A DNA stretch of 8,592 bases from an uncultured Hyphomicrobiales bacterium (GCA_903903935.1 CAIVAX010000221.1:1-8592); one strand, 5' to 3'; counted from the stretch's first letter, positions 1 through 6,521 are shown. A program made the numbers and translations. Notes: generated by a model from the letters alone, not told the origin.

Positions 1-1958
1 AGAGGTTTCACCGCATGGCTGTGATCAATGTGGATGATGGCATCAAACTGCTCTGGCAGTTTCGAGAAGTAATAATGGCTCATCCGCTCGCTCTGCGGCA
101 GATAGAGCACGCCTATGGCGCGTTGCAGGCGTGAGAGATTCAAATAAGGCGCGAGCTTCTGATTGTCCTGCAAGAGCAAAAGAAAGTCGCCGATGCCGGT
201 TTGATGAAACATATGTTCATAGCTCTCCTTGATCGCGGGCAAAACAAGTTTGCGTTCCGCCTCGCCATCCCAAGCCGAGGCGGCGGTGACGCTGCCTTGA
301 TAGGTAGAAAACCCAATGAGAGCAGCATCGGAACCATGCGCTTCACGCACAAGACTGCCGATGCTCCACTCTCCCGTCTGCCCCATTTCTGTGGCGCGGG
401 CATCACCAATGTGCGAATTATGCGCCCAGACGATGATTTTGGCTGGCGCATCACGCCAATTGCTCAAATGCTCCTGCACGGCATAGAGGGTTTCGACCAT
501 ATGCTTATCGCGCAAATTCCAGGATGAGACCCGACTTTTGAAAAGTTCGCGGTAATAATGTTCGGCATCAAGCACAGTTTGCGCATTGCGATCGGCGCAG
601 AAATAATCCTCGCCTGCGGCAAACCCATCGCGTTGCATATAGTGAGAGGATTTACGCCGCAGCTCAACAAGCATTTCGATGGCCTGTTTTTCACAGGCTG
701 TTGATACCCCCATTATCGTAGCATAGCCATATTTTTGCGGATCGAGCGCCATGCGATGTCCATGGTCAAAACAGGCATAAAAATGCCGCGCCCTTTGCGC
801 CGCTTCTGGATCATTTTCATCTAAATAAGCAATCACGGCCTGAATAGAATCATAGAGGCTATAAAGATCGAGACCATAAAAGCCGATCTTATCTTGTGGG
901 CGAGCATGGGTTTTATTATGATCTTTGAGCCAATCGACAAAATCAACGATGATGTCGTTACGCCAAATCCAATTTGGAAAACGCAGAAATTCACGCAAGG
1001 CACTATTGGCACTTCTGATCTTTTCATCGCCCCGCACATAACGATTGACCCGATAGCAATCTGGCCAATCTCCCTCCACAGCAATAGCAGCAAAGCCGTG
1101 ATCCTTGATCAGTCGCTTTGAAAGCTCGGCTCTGATGCGATAAAATTCTTCTGTGCCATGGGTAGATTCACCAATCAGCACAAAGCGGGCATCTTTCACC
1201 TTGTTGATCAGCGCATCATAATCCTGCGGCCGGCCTTTCAGGGGGATTGCAGACTCACTGAGTGTCGTAATCAAATCTCGTTGAGCGGCTTGATACATGA
1301 GAAACCCTCGTTGATTGAGTTCAGGCCGTGCTTTAGTCAATAAACTTTTAACGACATCATCGCTGATTTGCGCAAAATCTGAGTAGAATTGCCCTACACT
1401 ATAAAATGGGGCTGGTACGATCAGGCAGATAACTTCATCCGTCAGCGCGCAGAGCATGTGATAAGCACTTTCAGATGCAATCGGCACAGCAATCACTATA
1501 TGGGCTGGCATTTGCAGCCTAACAGCCTCGACAGCAGCCTTCATATTCGAGCCTGTGGCGCAGCCATCATTAACCAAAATAACTGTGAGGCCGCAGAGCT
1601 CGGGCGCCAGTTCACCCTGACGATAGGCTTTACTGCGCCGCGCGAGCTCTGCATGTTCCTCAGCTATCACTTTGGCAATAGCAGCTGCGGGTATTTTTAA
1701 TTGCTTGATCAAATCTTCATTGATGACCTGCACATGACCATTGGCAATGGCACCCATTGCTAATTCTTCTTGGCCCGGCACGCCCAATTTGCGTACCATC
1801 ATAATATCAAGAGGCAGCTGCAGCGCATGGGCGATTTCATAGGCCACAGGAACGCCGCCACGCGGCAAGGCCAGAACAATCGTATCTGGCTGATGCTTAT
1901 AATGAGAAAGCGCCTGAGCCAGCTGCTTTCCTGCTTCTGTGCGATCATAAAAGAACAT
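1..1958 (-). CDS. Phosphoribosyltransferase / erythromycin-esterase-like fusion protein (3' end off window)
   Basis: The frame is open for 652 codons from ATG at 1958 to the left edge without a stop. Residues 1-215 are a type I phosphoribosyltransferase (PRTase) domain: LPRGG at 31-35, RKLG at 56-59, and the PRPP-loop region VNDGCATG at 129-136. Residues 222-652 are an erythromycin-esterase-like domain with the expected active-site set: GESTHG at 263-268 (E264, H267), VEGDW at 294-298 (E295) and AHNSHIGD at 512-519 (H513, H516). The last visible residues (IIHIDHSHAVKP) match the usual end of the family, so probably only a few residues are missing. The usual PRTase DDG is NDG here. The start fits the family N-terminus (MFFYDRTEAGKQLA), but the Shine-Dalgarno is weak. 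An FNR-like box lies 36 bases upstream. M. tuberculosis Rv2030c has the same domain order. The substrate is unknown, and macrolide resistance should not be assumed. Confidence 0.9.
   Translation of the reverse strand, partial: MFFYDRTEAGKQLAQALSHYKHQPDTIVLALPRGGVPVAYEIAHALQLPLDIMMVRKLGVPGQEELAMGAIANGHVQVINEDLIKQLKIPAAAIAKVIAEEHAELARRSKAYRQGELAPELCGLTVILVNDGCATGSNMKAAVEAVRLQMPAHIVIAVPIASESAYHMLCALTDEVICLIVPAPFYSVGQFYSDFAQISDDVVKSLLTKARPELNQRGFLMYQAAQRDLITTLSESAIPLKGRPQDYDALINKVKDARFVLIGESTHGTEEFYRIRAELSKRLIKDHGFAAIAVEGDWPDCYRVNRYVRGDEKIRSANSALREFLRFPNWIWRNDIIVDFVDWLKDHNKTHARPQDKIGFYGLDLYSLYDSIQAVIAYLDENDPEAAQRARHFYACFDHGHRMALDPQKYGYATIMGVSTACEKQAIEMLVELRRKSSHYMQRDGFAAGEDYFCADRNAQTVLDAEHYYRELFKSRVSSWNLRDKHMVETLYAVQEHLSNWRDAPAKIIVWAHNSHIGDARATEMGQTGEWSIGSLVREAHGSDAALIGFSTYQGSVTAASAWDGEAERKLVLPAIKESYEHMFHQTGIGDFLLLLQDNQKLAPYLNLSRLQRAIGVLYLPQSERMSHYYFSKLPEQFDAIIHIDHSHAVKP
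1296..1309 (-). promoter_or_regulatory. Internal ribosome binding site and ATG at the PRTase/esterase junction
   Basis: On the minus strand GAGGG (1305-1309) sits six bases before an in-frame ATG (1296-1298), which is codon 221 of the fusion gene. It lies exactly in the linker between the two domains. This Shine-Dalgarno is better than the one at the annotated start. It could let the esterase-like domain be made alone as well as in the fusion, or be a relic of two once-separate genes. Internal initiation is inferred only from position and spacing. Confidence 0.35.
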
Positions 1959-1993
1959 GACGCTCTAATTAGTCGAAATTTCTCAGAGTCACT

Positions 1994-2007
1994 TTGATAT
2001 GAGTCAA
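1994..2007. promoter_or_regulatory. FNR/FixK-type box (near consensus)
   Basis: TTGAT-ATGA-GTCAA matches the FNR/FixK consensus TTGAT-N4-ATCAA at nine of ten positions. It is also embedded in a perfect TTTGA-N6-TCAAA inverted repeat (1993-2008). The centre is about 42 bases upstream of the fusion-gene ATG at 1958. Activation from -41.5 would therefore give an almost leaderless transcript, with ACTAAT (minus strand, 1968-1973) as the -10 element. The box could instead serve the divergent membrane-protein gene, whose start is about 208 bases away. Which promoter it controls is not settled by the sequence. Confidence 0.6.
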
Positions 2008-2023
2008 AGATTTTTCGTCGTCA

Positions 2024-2038
2024 TGTGATGTTATCACA
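2024..2038. promoter_or_regulatory. Perfect palindrome TGTGAT-N3-ATCACA, candidate operator
   Basis: TGTGAT-GTT-ATCACA is a perfect 6-base inverted repeat with a 3-base centre, 16 bases from the FNR-like box and in the same divergent intergenic region. The half-sites resemble CRP halves (TGTGA/TCACA), but the spacer is one base shorter than the canonical six. A second TGTGAT half follows at 2046-2051. The regulator is not identifiable. A Crp/Fnr-family or GntR-like protein is possible. Confidence 0.4.
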
Positions 2039-2208
2039 CATGGGATGTGATCTCAGCGATCGTTTAATGTTTCACTCTATCGCTCATCTCTAAGGGCTTT
2101 AGGGATTGCCGCATTTTATTCTTGAGCCTCTGAGTAATAACCACATTGGTGAAGTTCTCTTCTCACTTCTGAAGAGTTGAGTTTCTTGTAAGCGTATTCG
2201 AGGAACCT

Positions 2209-2646
2209 ATGGACCAAGCTCTCGCCTTTATGATTGGCACAATTGCAGTCATTGCTGGACTGTCCCTCATCGTTCGCGCTCCAGATTGGTTGATGTGGAT
2301 GAAACATTTGCGTCAGACGATGCCCACCTCAGCTCTCTGGCTTGGCTATTTTCATTTGATGTTGGGGGCATTCATTGTTGGATTTCATCCCAAATGGCAA
2401 GGATTACCCCTCATCATCACTTTGATTGGCGTGAAAGCGACGCTAGAGGGCATTCTCTATTTGATCTTTCCTAATGTGCTTGAAGCTCTGCTTGGTTGGT
2501 ATGAAACTCTACCGCTTGTCTGGTTTCGCTGCGCCGGGCTTCTCACTCTTATCATAGGTCTGGTCGTGCTGATGGGGTGGAGAGGGCAGGAATGGCCAGA
2601 CCGCGCCTCCAATAATTGCTTCTATCAGGAATGCGCGATTGCCTGA
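2209..2646 (+). CDS. Small four-helix integral membrane protein, unknown function
   Basis: This is a 145-residue protein with four predicted membrane segments, at about 5-23, 43-59, 66-88 and 103-124, and a short polar, cysteine-containing tail (NNCFYQECAIA). GAGGAA (2200-2205) lies just upstream of the ATG and supports this start. The two halves look related: residues 9-63 and 73-129 share an IG..A...G...LI..P..L...(L)...P....G...L..G pattern, suggesting an internal duplication of a two-helix unit. The second half (EG.LYL.FP, then FR.AGLL.LIIGLVVL) resembles the small DUF2065/YjeT-type membrane proteins by eye; this is a tentative resemblance. It lies divergent to the PRTase-esterase gene and 116 bases upstream of the Crp/Fnr gene on the same strand, so cotranscription with the regulator is possible. 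No catalytic motif was recognised. Confidence 0.8.
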   Translation: MDQALAFMIGTIAVIAGLSLIVRAPDWLMWMKHLRQTMPTSALWLGYFHLMLGAFIVGFHPKWQGLPLIITLIGVKATLEGILYLIFPNVLEALLGWYETLPLVWFRCAGLLTLIIGLVVLMGWRGQEWPDRASNNCFYQECAIA

Positions 2647-2751
2647 CACGCGTGAGCGCATGAGATCAGACTGGGTAGAAATCCCCAGCAAAGTCCAGTT
2701 TTAACTATATGGCAAGCGGTCTATGCTGGCCCGGCTTTCATTGTGCAAAGC

Positions 2752-2757
2752 GGAGAG
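2752..2757 (+). promoter_or_regulatory. Shine-Dalgarno that sets the Crp/Fnr start at 2763
   Basis: GGAGAG is followed by five bases (TAAAC) and then ATG at 2763. The longer in-frame start at 2709 has no comparable site and would add 18 residues that do not look like part of the family, so 2763 is preferred. Confidence 0.7.
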
Positions 2758-2762
2758 TAAAC

Positions 2763-3572
2763 ATGACTCATATTCACCTTAATTCTTCGCTCAGTGATGG
2801 AATGCCACACACTTGGGCGCCCAGCCCTAACCGCCCCGCGATGAGCGCGCTTGATAATCTTACTTTCTTTGCTGATTTTCATCATCAAGAAAAAACTGAA
2901 TTGTTGTCGGTTGCAAATTTCAAACAGATGCAACGCAAGCAGCTGTTGTTTCGCACTGGCGATATGATGACGCATATCTTCTGGATTTGTACCGGTGCTG
3001 TTCAACTCTACCGCGAAACGCCTGATGGCCACGAGTTGACGGATAGTTTTTCTACCACTGGCGATGTCTTGTTTGATCCTGACGCGATCAGCCATAAGCG
3101 GAATCATGTGATGACCGCCAAGGCTCTACAAAATAGCACGCTCTTAGCTGTCCCGCTTGATTGGATGACCGATCATCTCAAGCATTGGGATCATCTGGCT
3201 GATCGATTCATTCATTTGCTCGCCTCGCGTGCCCAAGAAGCGCGTTTAGAGACTGAACATCAGGCCACAATGAATGCTGCACAAATCATCGCCTGCTTTT
3301 TGCAAAAGAAATGCGTCAAACATGGGTTTAATCCTAAGAGCTTTCTGTTGCCTTATACAAAAGGCCTGATCGCCTCACGCTTGGGCATGGAATTAGAAAG
3401 CTTTTCGCGCACTTTGCCCAAATTGCGGCAGATAGGAATTACCATCAAGGTCAAACAAGTCGCCTTTACTAATCTTGCCTCTGTGCAGGATTATTCCTGT
3501 GGTCATTGCTCGGCAGCGGGTGAATGCCCGACTCATGTGACCATGAAATTACTGATCAAAAATCGATACTAA
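2763..3572 (+). CDS. Crp/Fnr-family transcriptional regulator with C-terminal cysteine cluster
   Basis: This is a 269-residue cytoplasmic DNA-binding regulator. Residues about 30-140 form a cyclic-nucleotide-binding-like sensor domain (LLFRTGD at 61-67, GAVQLYRE at 78-85). About 145-170 is the dimer helix. A winged helix-turn-helix lies at about 193-232 (LPYTKGLIASRLGMELESFSRTLPKL). The recognition helix carries E212, S215 and R216, the E-x-x-S-R pattern by which FNR-type proteins read TTGAT half-sites, which fits the two boxes in this window. The N-terminal cysteine set of classical oxygen-sensing FNR is absent. Instead there is C-x2-C-x5-C near the C-terminus (C246, C249, C255), plus C76, C178 and C184. 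That cluster could bind metal or an Fe-S centre, or respond to redox; this is inference. It is convergent with the host-attachment-type gene, with 11 bases between the stops. Confidence 0.9.
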   Translation: MTHIHLNSSLSDGMPHTWAPSPNRPAMSALDNLTFFADFHHQEKTELLSVANFKQMQRKQLLFRTGDMMTHIFWICTGAVQLYRETPDGHELTDSFSTTGDVLFDPDAISHKRNHVMTAKALQNSTLLAVPLDWMTDHLKHWDHLADRFIHLLASRAQEARLETEHQATMNAAQIIACFLQKKCVKHGFNPKSFLLPYTKGLIASRLGMELESFSRTLPKLRQIGITIKVKQVAFTNLASVQDYSCGHCSAAGECPTHVTMKLLIKNRY

Positions 3573-3583
3573 GAGAGCTGACC

Positions 3584-4102
3584 TCAAAAATATCCATGCA
3601 AATGTTCGGCAAGTGACTTGGGCGATTCCTTCGTCAATTCTTTGGCGAGCTTTTGCTTGATCTTGTGGCGGATCTTTTCGCTCAAACAGCCGTCAATCTT
3701 TCCCAGCATTTTGGGCGGGGCGACGATGATCAGTTGATCGAAGGCCGCAAATCGCTCCGGATGGGCGAGGAAGTTGGCAATCTTATGGGCAAAGTGGTCC
3801 TTAATTTCCTCGCGCAGATCGACATGGGGCGAAGACATATGGCGCGCGGAGGAAAAGCTTTCAAACACCATGCCGGTTTGATTGCGACCCGCGTCATAGT
3901 CTGATTTTGACTCGGCGCTCAAGGGTGATTCCAAGAGAGGCTCTAGTTCATGTTCGCGCCGATCAATCATATGGCGATGCATGCCATTACCAGACAGGGG
4001 GATATGATGCGTCACAAATCTGGGCACGTAAATCTGCGCCTGCTTGGCATCGGCCACTAGAATCCACAGAGTGGGAGATCGGAGCACATCATTTTCCATC
4101 AT
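3584..4102 (-). CDS. Host attachment / baeRF-type protein
   Basis: This 172-residue soluble protein is of the family named 'protein required for attachment to host cells' (Host_attach, related to bacterial eRF1-like domains). Recognisable features are the N-terminal strand LWILVADAKQAQIYV (12-26), a central charged stretch with RREHELEP (48-55), and the C-terminal core FDQLIIVAPPKMLGKI (121-136) followed by a KLAKELTKES helix with an SLAEHL end. Two ATGs stand in tandem (4102 and 4099); the first is taken. It begins six bases after the universal stress protein stop, and the Shine-Dalgarno GAAGG overlaps that stop codon, so translation is probably coupled. The family name comes from plant-associated bacteria and does not prove a host-attachment role here. 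Cotranscription with a stress protein behind an FNR box suggests a low-oxygen or stress function. Confidence 0.85.
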   Translation of the reverse strand: MMENDVLRSPTLWILVADAKQAQIYVPRFVTHHIPLSGNGMHRHMIDRREHELEPLLESPLSAESKSDYDAGRNQTGMVFESFSSARHMSSPHVDLREEIKDHFAHKIANFLAHPERFAAFDQLIIVAPPKMLGKIDGCLSEKIRHKIKQKLAKELTKESPKSLAEHLHGYF

Positions 4103-4108
4103 TAACCT

Positions 4109-4966
4109 TCAATGCGAGAGCAGCAGGGGGATATCGGCATGTTTCAACATAAAGTCTGTCATACCGCCCAGAACCATTTCGCGAAACTGGCTATGTCCAT
4201 AAGCGCCCATGATGAATAAATCTGCTTTGAGCTCTTTGGCTCGCGCGAGCAGAGAGTCTGGCACGGCATGCGCTCCCTCCGTCACACGGATAATATGAGC
4301 CTCTATGCCATGGGCCTGCACATAGCTGCGCAGATTGGCCTCTGCCTCTTGATCAATAGGCTCGCTCGATTTTTGTCCGCACAGCACATAAAATTTCTCA
4401 ACCTTGTTCATCAAGGGCAAGGCATTATACAGGGCGCGCGCGGCTTGCAGACTTCCATCCCAAGCCAGAGCAATATTTTTATCCTGCCATTCCCAGTTTT
4501 TCTTTGCTGGCATGATAAGCACAGGTCGCCCCGTATCAAATAAAGCCGGCGTGAGGACATCATAGGCCGCTCCATTTCGACCACTCAGCACTATGAGATC
4601 GCAGAGGCGACCCTCATTAGCGATCAGATAATCATGCACACCCATAATCTGCTTGAATGTTGCAGAGGCATGATGCAATGGCGTCTCCGTCATCCCCACA
4701 GGCACATGATGATGCTCGGCTGCAGCAACAACCAGTTTTCGGGCCTTTTCCATCTGGCCTTGATTGTCTTTTTGAAGCTGCTCAATGAGATTATTATCGA
4801 CCATCATGCCATCAGCATAAAGCCCGGCGTAAGAAGCAAGATCAGGTGTGAGATGGATAAAGCGAAGCTGGGCGCCATAGAGCTTGCCCAACTGAAATGT
4901 CACATTCATGGCGCTATGTTCGTGTGCAGCACCACCAAAAATACAGAGAATGGATTTGATTGCCAT
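4109..4966 (-). CDS. Universal stress protein, tandem UspA domains
   Basis: This 285-residue protein carries two UspA-type domains, at about 1-153 and 162-285. Domain 1 begins IKSILCIFGG and ends CDLIVLSGRNG...GRPVLIMP (122-153), lacking the nucleotide-binding glycine loop. Domain 2 begins KNIALAWDGS (163-172) and ends DLFIMGAYGHSQFREMVLGG, with G254-x2-G257-x9-G267. The residue after G267 is glycine rather than the usual Ser/Thr of ATP-binding members, with T270 nearby. Such proteins support survival in stress or anaerobiosis, and in many bacteria belong to oxygen-limitation regulons. A strong Shine-Dalgarno (AAGGGGAG) precedes the start. A perfect FNR-type box lies 56 bases upstream (centre to ATG). 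The gene heads an operon with the host-attachment-type gene, with a six-base gap. Confidence 0.92.
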   Translation of the reverse strand: MAIKSILCIFGGAAHEHSAMNVTFQLGKLYGAQLRFIHLTPDLASYAGLYADGMMVDNNLIEQLQKDNQGQMEKARKLVVAAAEHHHVPVGMTETPLHHASATFKQIMGVHDYLIANEGRLCDLIVLSGRNGAAYDVLTPALFDTGRPVLIMPAKKNWEWQDKNIALAWDGSLQAARALYNALPLMNKVEKFYVLCGQKSSEPIDQEAEANLRSYVQAHGIEAHIIRVTEGAHAVPDSLLARAKELKADLFIMGAYGHSQFREMVLGGMTDFMLKHADIPLLLSH

Positions 4967-4989
4967 AACAACTCCCCTTGTGAGGTGTG

Positions 4990-5029
4990 TTTATGAGCAA
5001 TCGATCTTTTTTGCTTTGATTTAGATCAA
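4990..5029 (-). promoter_or_regulatory. FNR/FixK-dependent promoter of the stress operon (perfect box 5016-5029)
   Basis: TTGAT-TTAG-ATCAA at 5016-5029 is a perfect match to the FNR/ANR/FixK consensus. On the minus strand, placing the box centre at -41.5 (class II activation) puts the transcription start near 4981, about 15 bases upstream of the ATG at 4966. A plausible -10, CATAAA (4990-4995), then falls at about -14 to -9. The geometry fits an oxygen-limitation-activated promoter of the universal stress protein operon. The box is seen directly; the promoter and the identity of the regulator are inferred. Confidence 0.75.
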
Positions 5030-5067
5030 GAAAGACCTGACTCACCCCTCAGGGGTGAACCAGGTCT
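5028..5067 (-). terminator. Rho-independent terminator of the MFS gene
   Basis: The outer stem AGACCTG/CAGGTCT (5033-5039 with 5061-5067) encloses a 3x3 internal loop and an inner stem CACCCC/GGGGTG (5043-5048 with 5052-5057) with a three-base loop. On the minus strand it starts ten bases after the MFS stop and is followed by TTCTT (5028-5032), a short U-rich tail. It is therefore oriented to end transcription of the MFS gene before the stress operon. The tail overlaps the end of the FNR box. Confidence 0.75.
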
Positions 5068-5076
5068 ATTCTTATC

Positions 5077-6297
5077 TCACGCCTTCATTGCAGCTTTGTC
5101 TGACGATCCTGATCGCGAGAACGCAATCAGGATCAAAGTGAGTGCGACAGGCGGAAAGACAATCCAATTCAGATAATCCCAGCCCCAATTGGCCAGAATC
5201 TGACCTGACGAGAATGAGGCAATCGCCATAGTGCCAAAGATCAAAAAATCATTGAAGGACTGCACGCGAGAGCGCTCTTCTGGCCGATGCGTCTCCAGCA
5301 CCATAGCCGAGCCGCCGACAAAACCAAAATTCCAGCCCAAACCTAACAACACAAGGCCAATCCAAAAATGCCAATTGGTGACACCCGATAGACCGACAAG
5401 GCCGGCAAGCGCAATCAGCATTAATCCTGTTGCAACAATCCGCGCCGCGCCAAACTTACGGATCAGATCACCGGTCCAAAAACTTGGCAGAAACATCGCC
5501 ACAATGTGCCATTGAATGCCCCATGTGGCGTCTGACAAGGACAGGCCACAAAGTTTCATTGCCAAAGGTGCGGATGTCATCAACATATTCATCAACGCAT
5601 AGGCCGTTGTCGCGCCAAAGACCGCGATGATGAAGCGTGGCTGACGAATAATCTCCACCAGAGGCCGCCCCCGATGCGCCACATCGATGTGCACATGGGG
5701 AATGCGAACCTGTGAGAGCAACGCCATGCACACGAGCGAGACCAGAGCCTGAACAAAGAAACTCGCCATAAACAAATAGGGCGCCCATAATTCCATCGTG
5801 ATGTTGACGAGTTGCGGCCCCAAGATCGCAGCAAACACACCGCCCGCCATCACCCAAGACACTGCCTTGGGGCGAAAATCCGGACTTGCCTGATCGGCAG
5901 CGGCAAAGCGAAAGGTCTGCCCTACAGCCTGATAAAAGCCGCCAATGAAGGTCGCCAGACAGAATAGCGCGAATGAACCCAGATAAATCGCCAGCGCGGC
6001 CAAGAGACCAACAATGACGCCGCAAGCTGTGCCAGCCGTGAAAGCTGCATTGCGGCCCCATTTGCGGGCAATCATGCCCGCCGGCAAAGTACCCAAAGCC
6101 GTGCCCACCACATAGAAGGAGACAGGCAGCGTCGCCAGATCGAGCCGCGGGGCCAGAATCGAGCCAACAATTGCCCCCGTCGTCATGATCACAGCAGAAT
6201 TGGCGCCCGCTAAGGCCTGAGCGCCAGACAGGAGCAAGACATTCTTGCGCGCCACCACATCATCATAAGGGGCTTCGTTGGCGCTGGTGGCGGTCAT
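5077..6297 (-). CDS. Major facilitator superfamily transporter
   Basis: This is a 406-residue inner-membrane protein with about twelve hydrophobic segments in two six-helix halves, joined by a charged loop at about 197-220 (RIPHVHIDVAHRGRPLVEIIRQPR). MFS motif A is seen between helices 2 and 3 (GMIARKWGRN, 74-83), with its weaker counterpart in the second half (GDLIRKFGAAR, 276-286). The length is normal and there is no break. The substrate cannot be told; solute:proton symport or export of a small organic compound is typical of the family. It is divergent from the Rieske oxygenase/solute-binding protein operon, so a shared substrate or product is plausible. The Shine-Dalgarno upstream of 6297 is weak and distant (AGGA about 12 bases away), but the N-terminal length fits. 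A hairpin terminator lies just downstream. Confidence 0.9.
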   Translation of the reverse strand: MTATSANEAPYDDVVARKNVLLLSGAQALAGANSAVIMTTGAIVGSILAPRLDLATLPVSFYVVGTALGTLPAGMIARKWGRNAAFTAGTACGVIVGLLAALAIYLGSFALFCLATFIGGFYQAVGQTFRFAAADQASPDFRPKAVSWVMAGGVFAAILGPQLVNITMELWAPYLFMASFFVQALVSLVCMALLSQVRIPHVHIDVAHRGRPLVEIIRQPRFIIAVFGATTAYALMNMLMTSAPLAMKLCGLSLSDATWGIQWHIVAMFLPSFWTGDLIRKFGAARIVATGLMLIALAGLVGLSGVTNWHFWIGLVLLGLGWNFGFVGGSAMVLETHRPEERSRVQSFNDFLIFGTMAIASFSSGQILANWGWDYLNWIVFPPVALTLILIAFSRSGSSDKAAMKA

Positions 6298-6482
6298 ATG
6301 AGGAGAGTCCTAGCTCATGAGTGTGCCGGAACCCTAACCGCATCATCAGCGGGTGGCTAATGATTTTCACGCTACATGTTGAGGGTGAGCCAGCCGATAG
6401 CTCCAGCCTTGACGCCTGCAAGAGCATAATTGCCCTAATCTGCGAGAAGAGCTCCCCTTCCATCCCCAGAGGCAAGCTGCTA

Positions 6483-6516
6483 ATTCTTGACTGTCTAAGT
6501 CTTGGCAATCAAGAAT
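6483..6516. repeat. Perfect 8-base inverted repeat in the MFS/Rieske divergent region
   Basis: ATTCTTGA (6483-6490) and TCAAGAAT (6509-6516) are perfect inverted copies 18 bases apart. A weak sigma-70-like promoter for the Rieske gene coincides with it: -35 TTGACT at 6487-6492 and, with an 18-base spacer, -10 AAGAAT at 6511-6516. The repeat could be an operator for an unlinked regulator of the catabolic operon. Both readings are inference. The rest of 6298-6482 shows nothing I can name. Confidence 0.4.
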
Positions 6517-6521
6517 AGATC

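Noticed and set aside
1..1298. Reading the esterase-like domain as a macrolide-resistance (ere) gene
   Set aside because: The catalytic residues are those of the superfamily, most members of which have no shown macrolide activity. The fusion and the FNR-like context point to a stress role.
1706..1715. TTGATCAA-like sequences inside coding regions (for example near 1706 and 4351)
   Set aside because: They lack the N4 spacing of an FNR box and lie within genes; taken as chance.
2157..2176. CTCTTC/GAAGAG inverted repeat in the leader of the membrane-protein gene
   Set aside because: Six-base AT/GC-mixed stem with an eight-base loop; expected by chance at this length and not placed at the Shine-Dalgarno.
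2671..2702. Possible terminator after the small membrane protein (CTGGG/CCCAG then TTTT)
   Set aside because: The stem is only five bases, with an eight-base loop, and the T-run is short and not adjacent to it; too weak to call.
2721..3107. 128-codon minus-strand frame opposite the Crp/Fnr gene
   Set aside because: It is antisense to a clear Crp/Fnr coding region, has no recognisable domain and no good ribosome binding site.
5468..6061. 197-codon open frame on the minus strand inside the MFS gene
   Set aside because: It is in another frame of the same strand, with a Cys/Gly/Arg/Trp-rich composition typical of shadow frames; the MFS frame gives a coherent 12-helix protein.
6409..6439. Alternative promoter TTGACG/CCTAAT upstream of the Rieske gene
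   Set aside because: The 19-base spacer and weak -10 make it no better than chance; the one overlapping the inverted repeat is slightly better but also weak.
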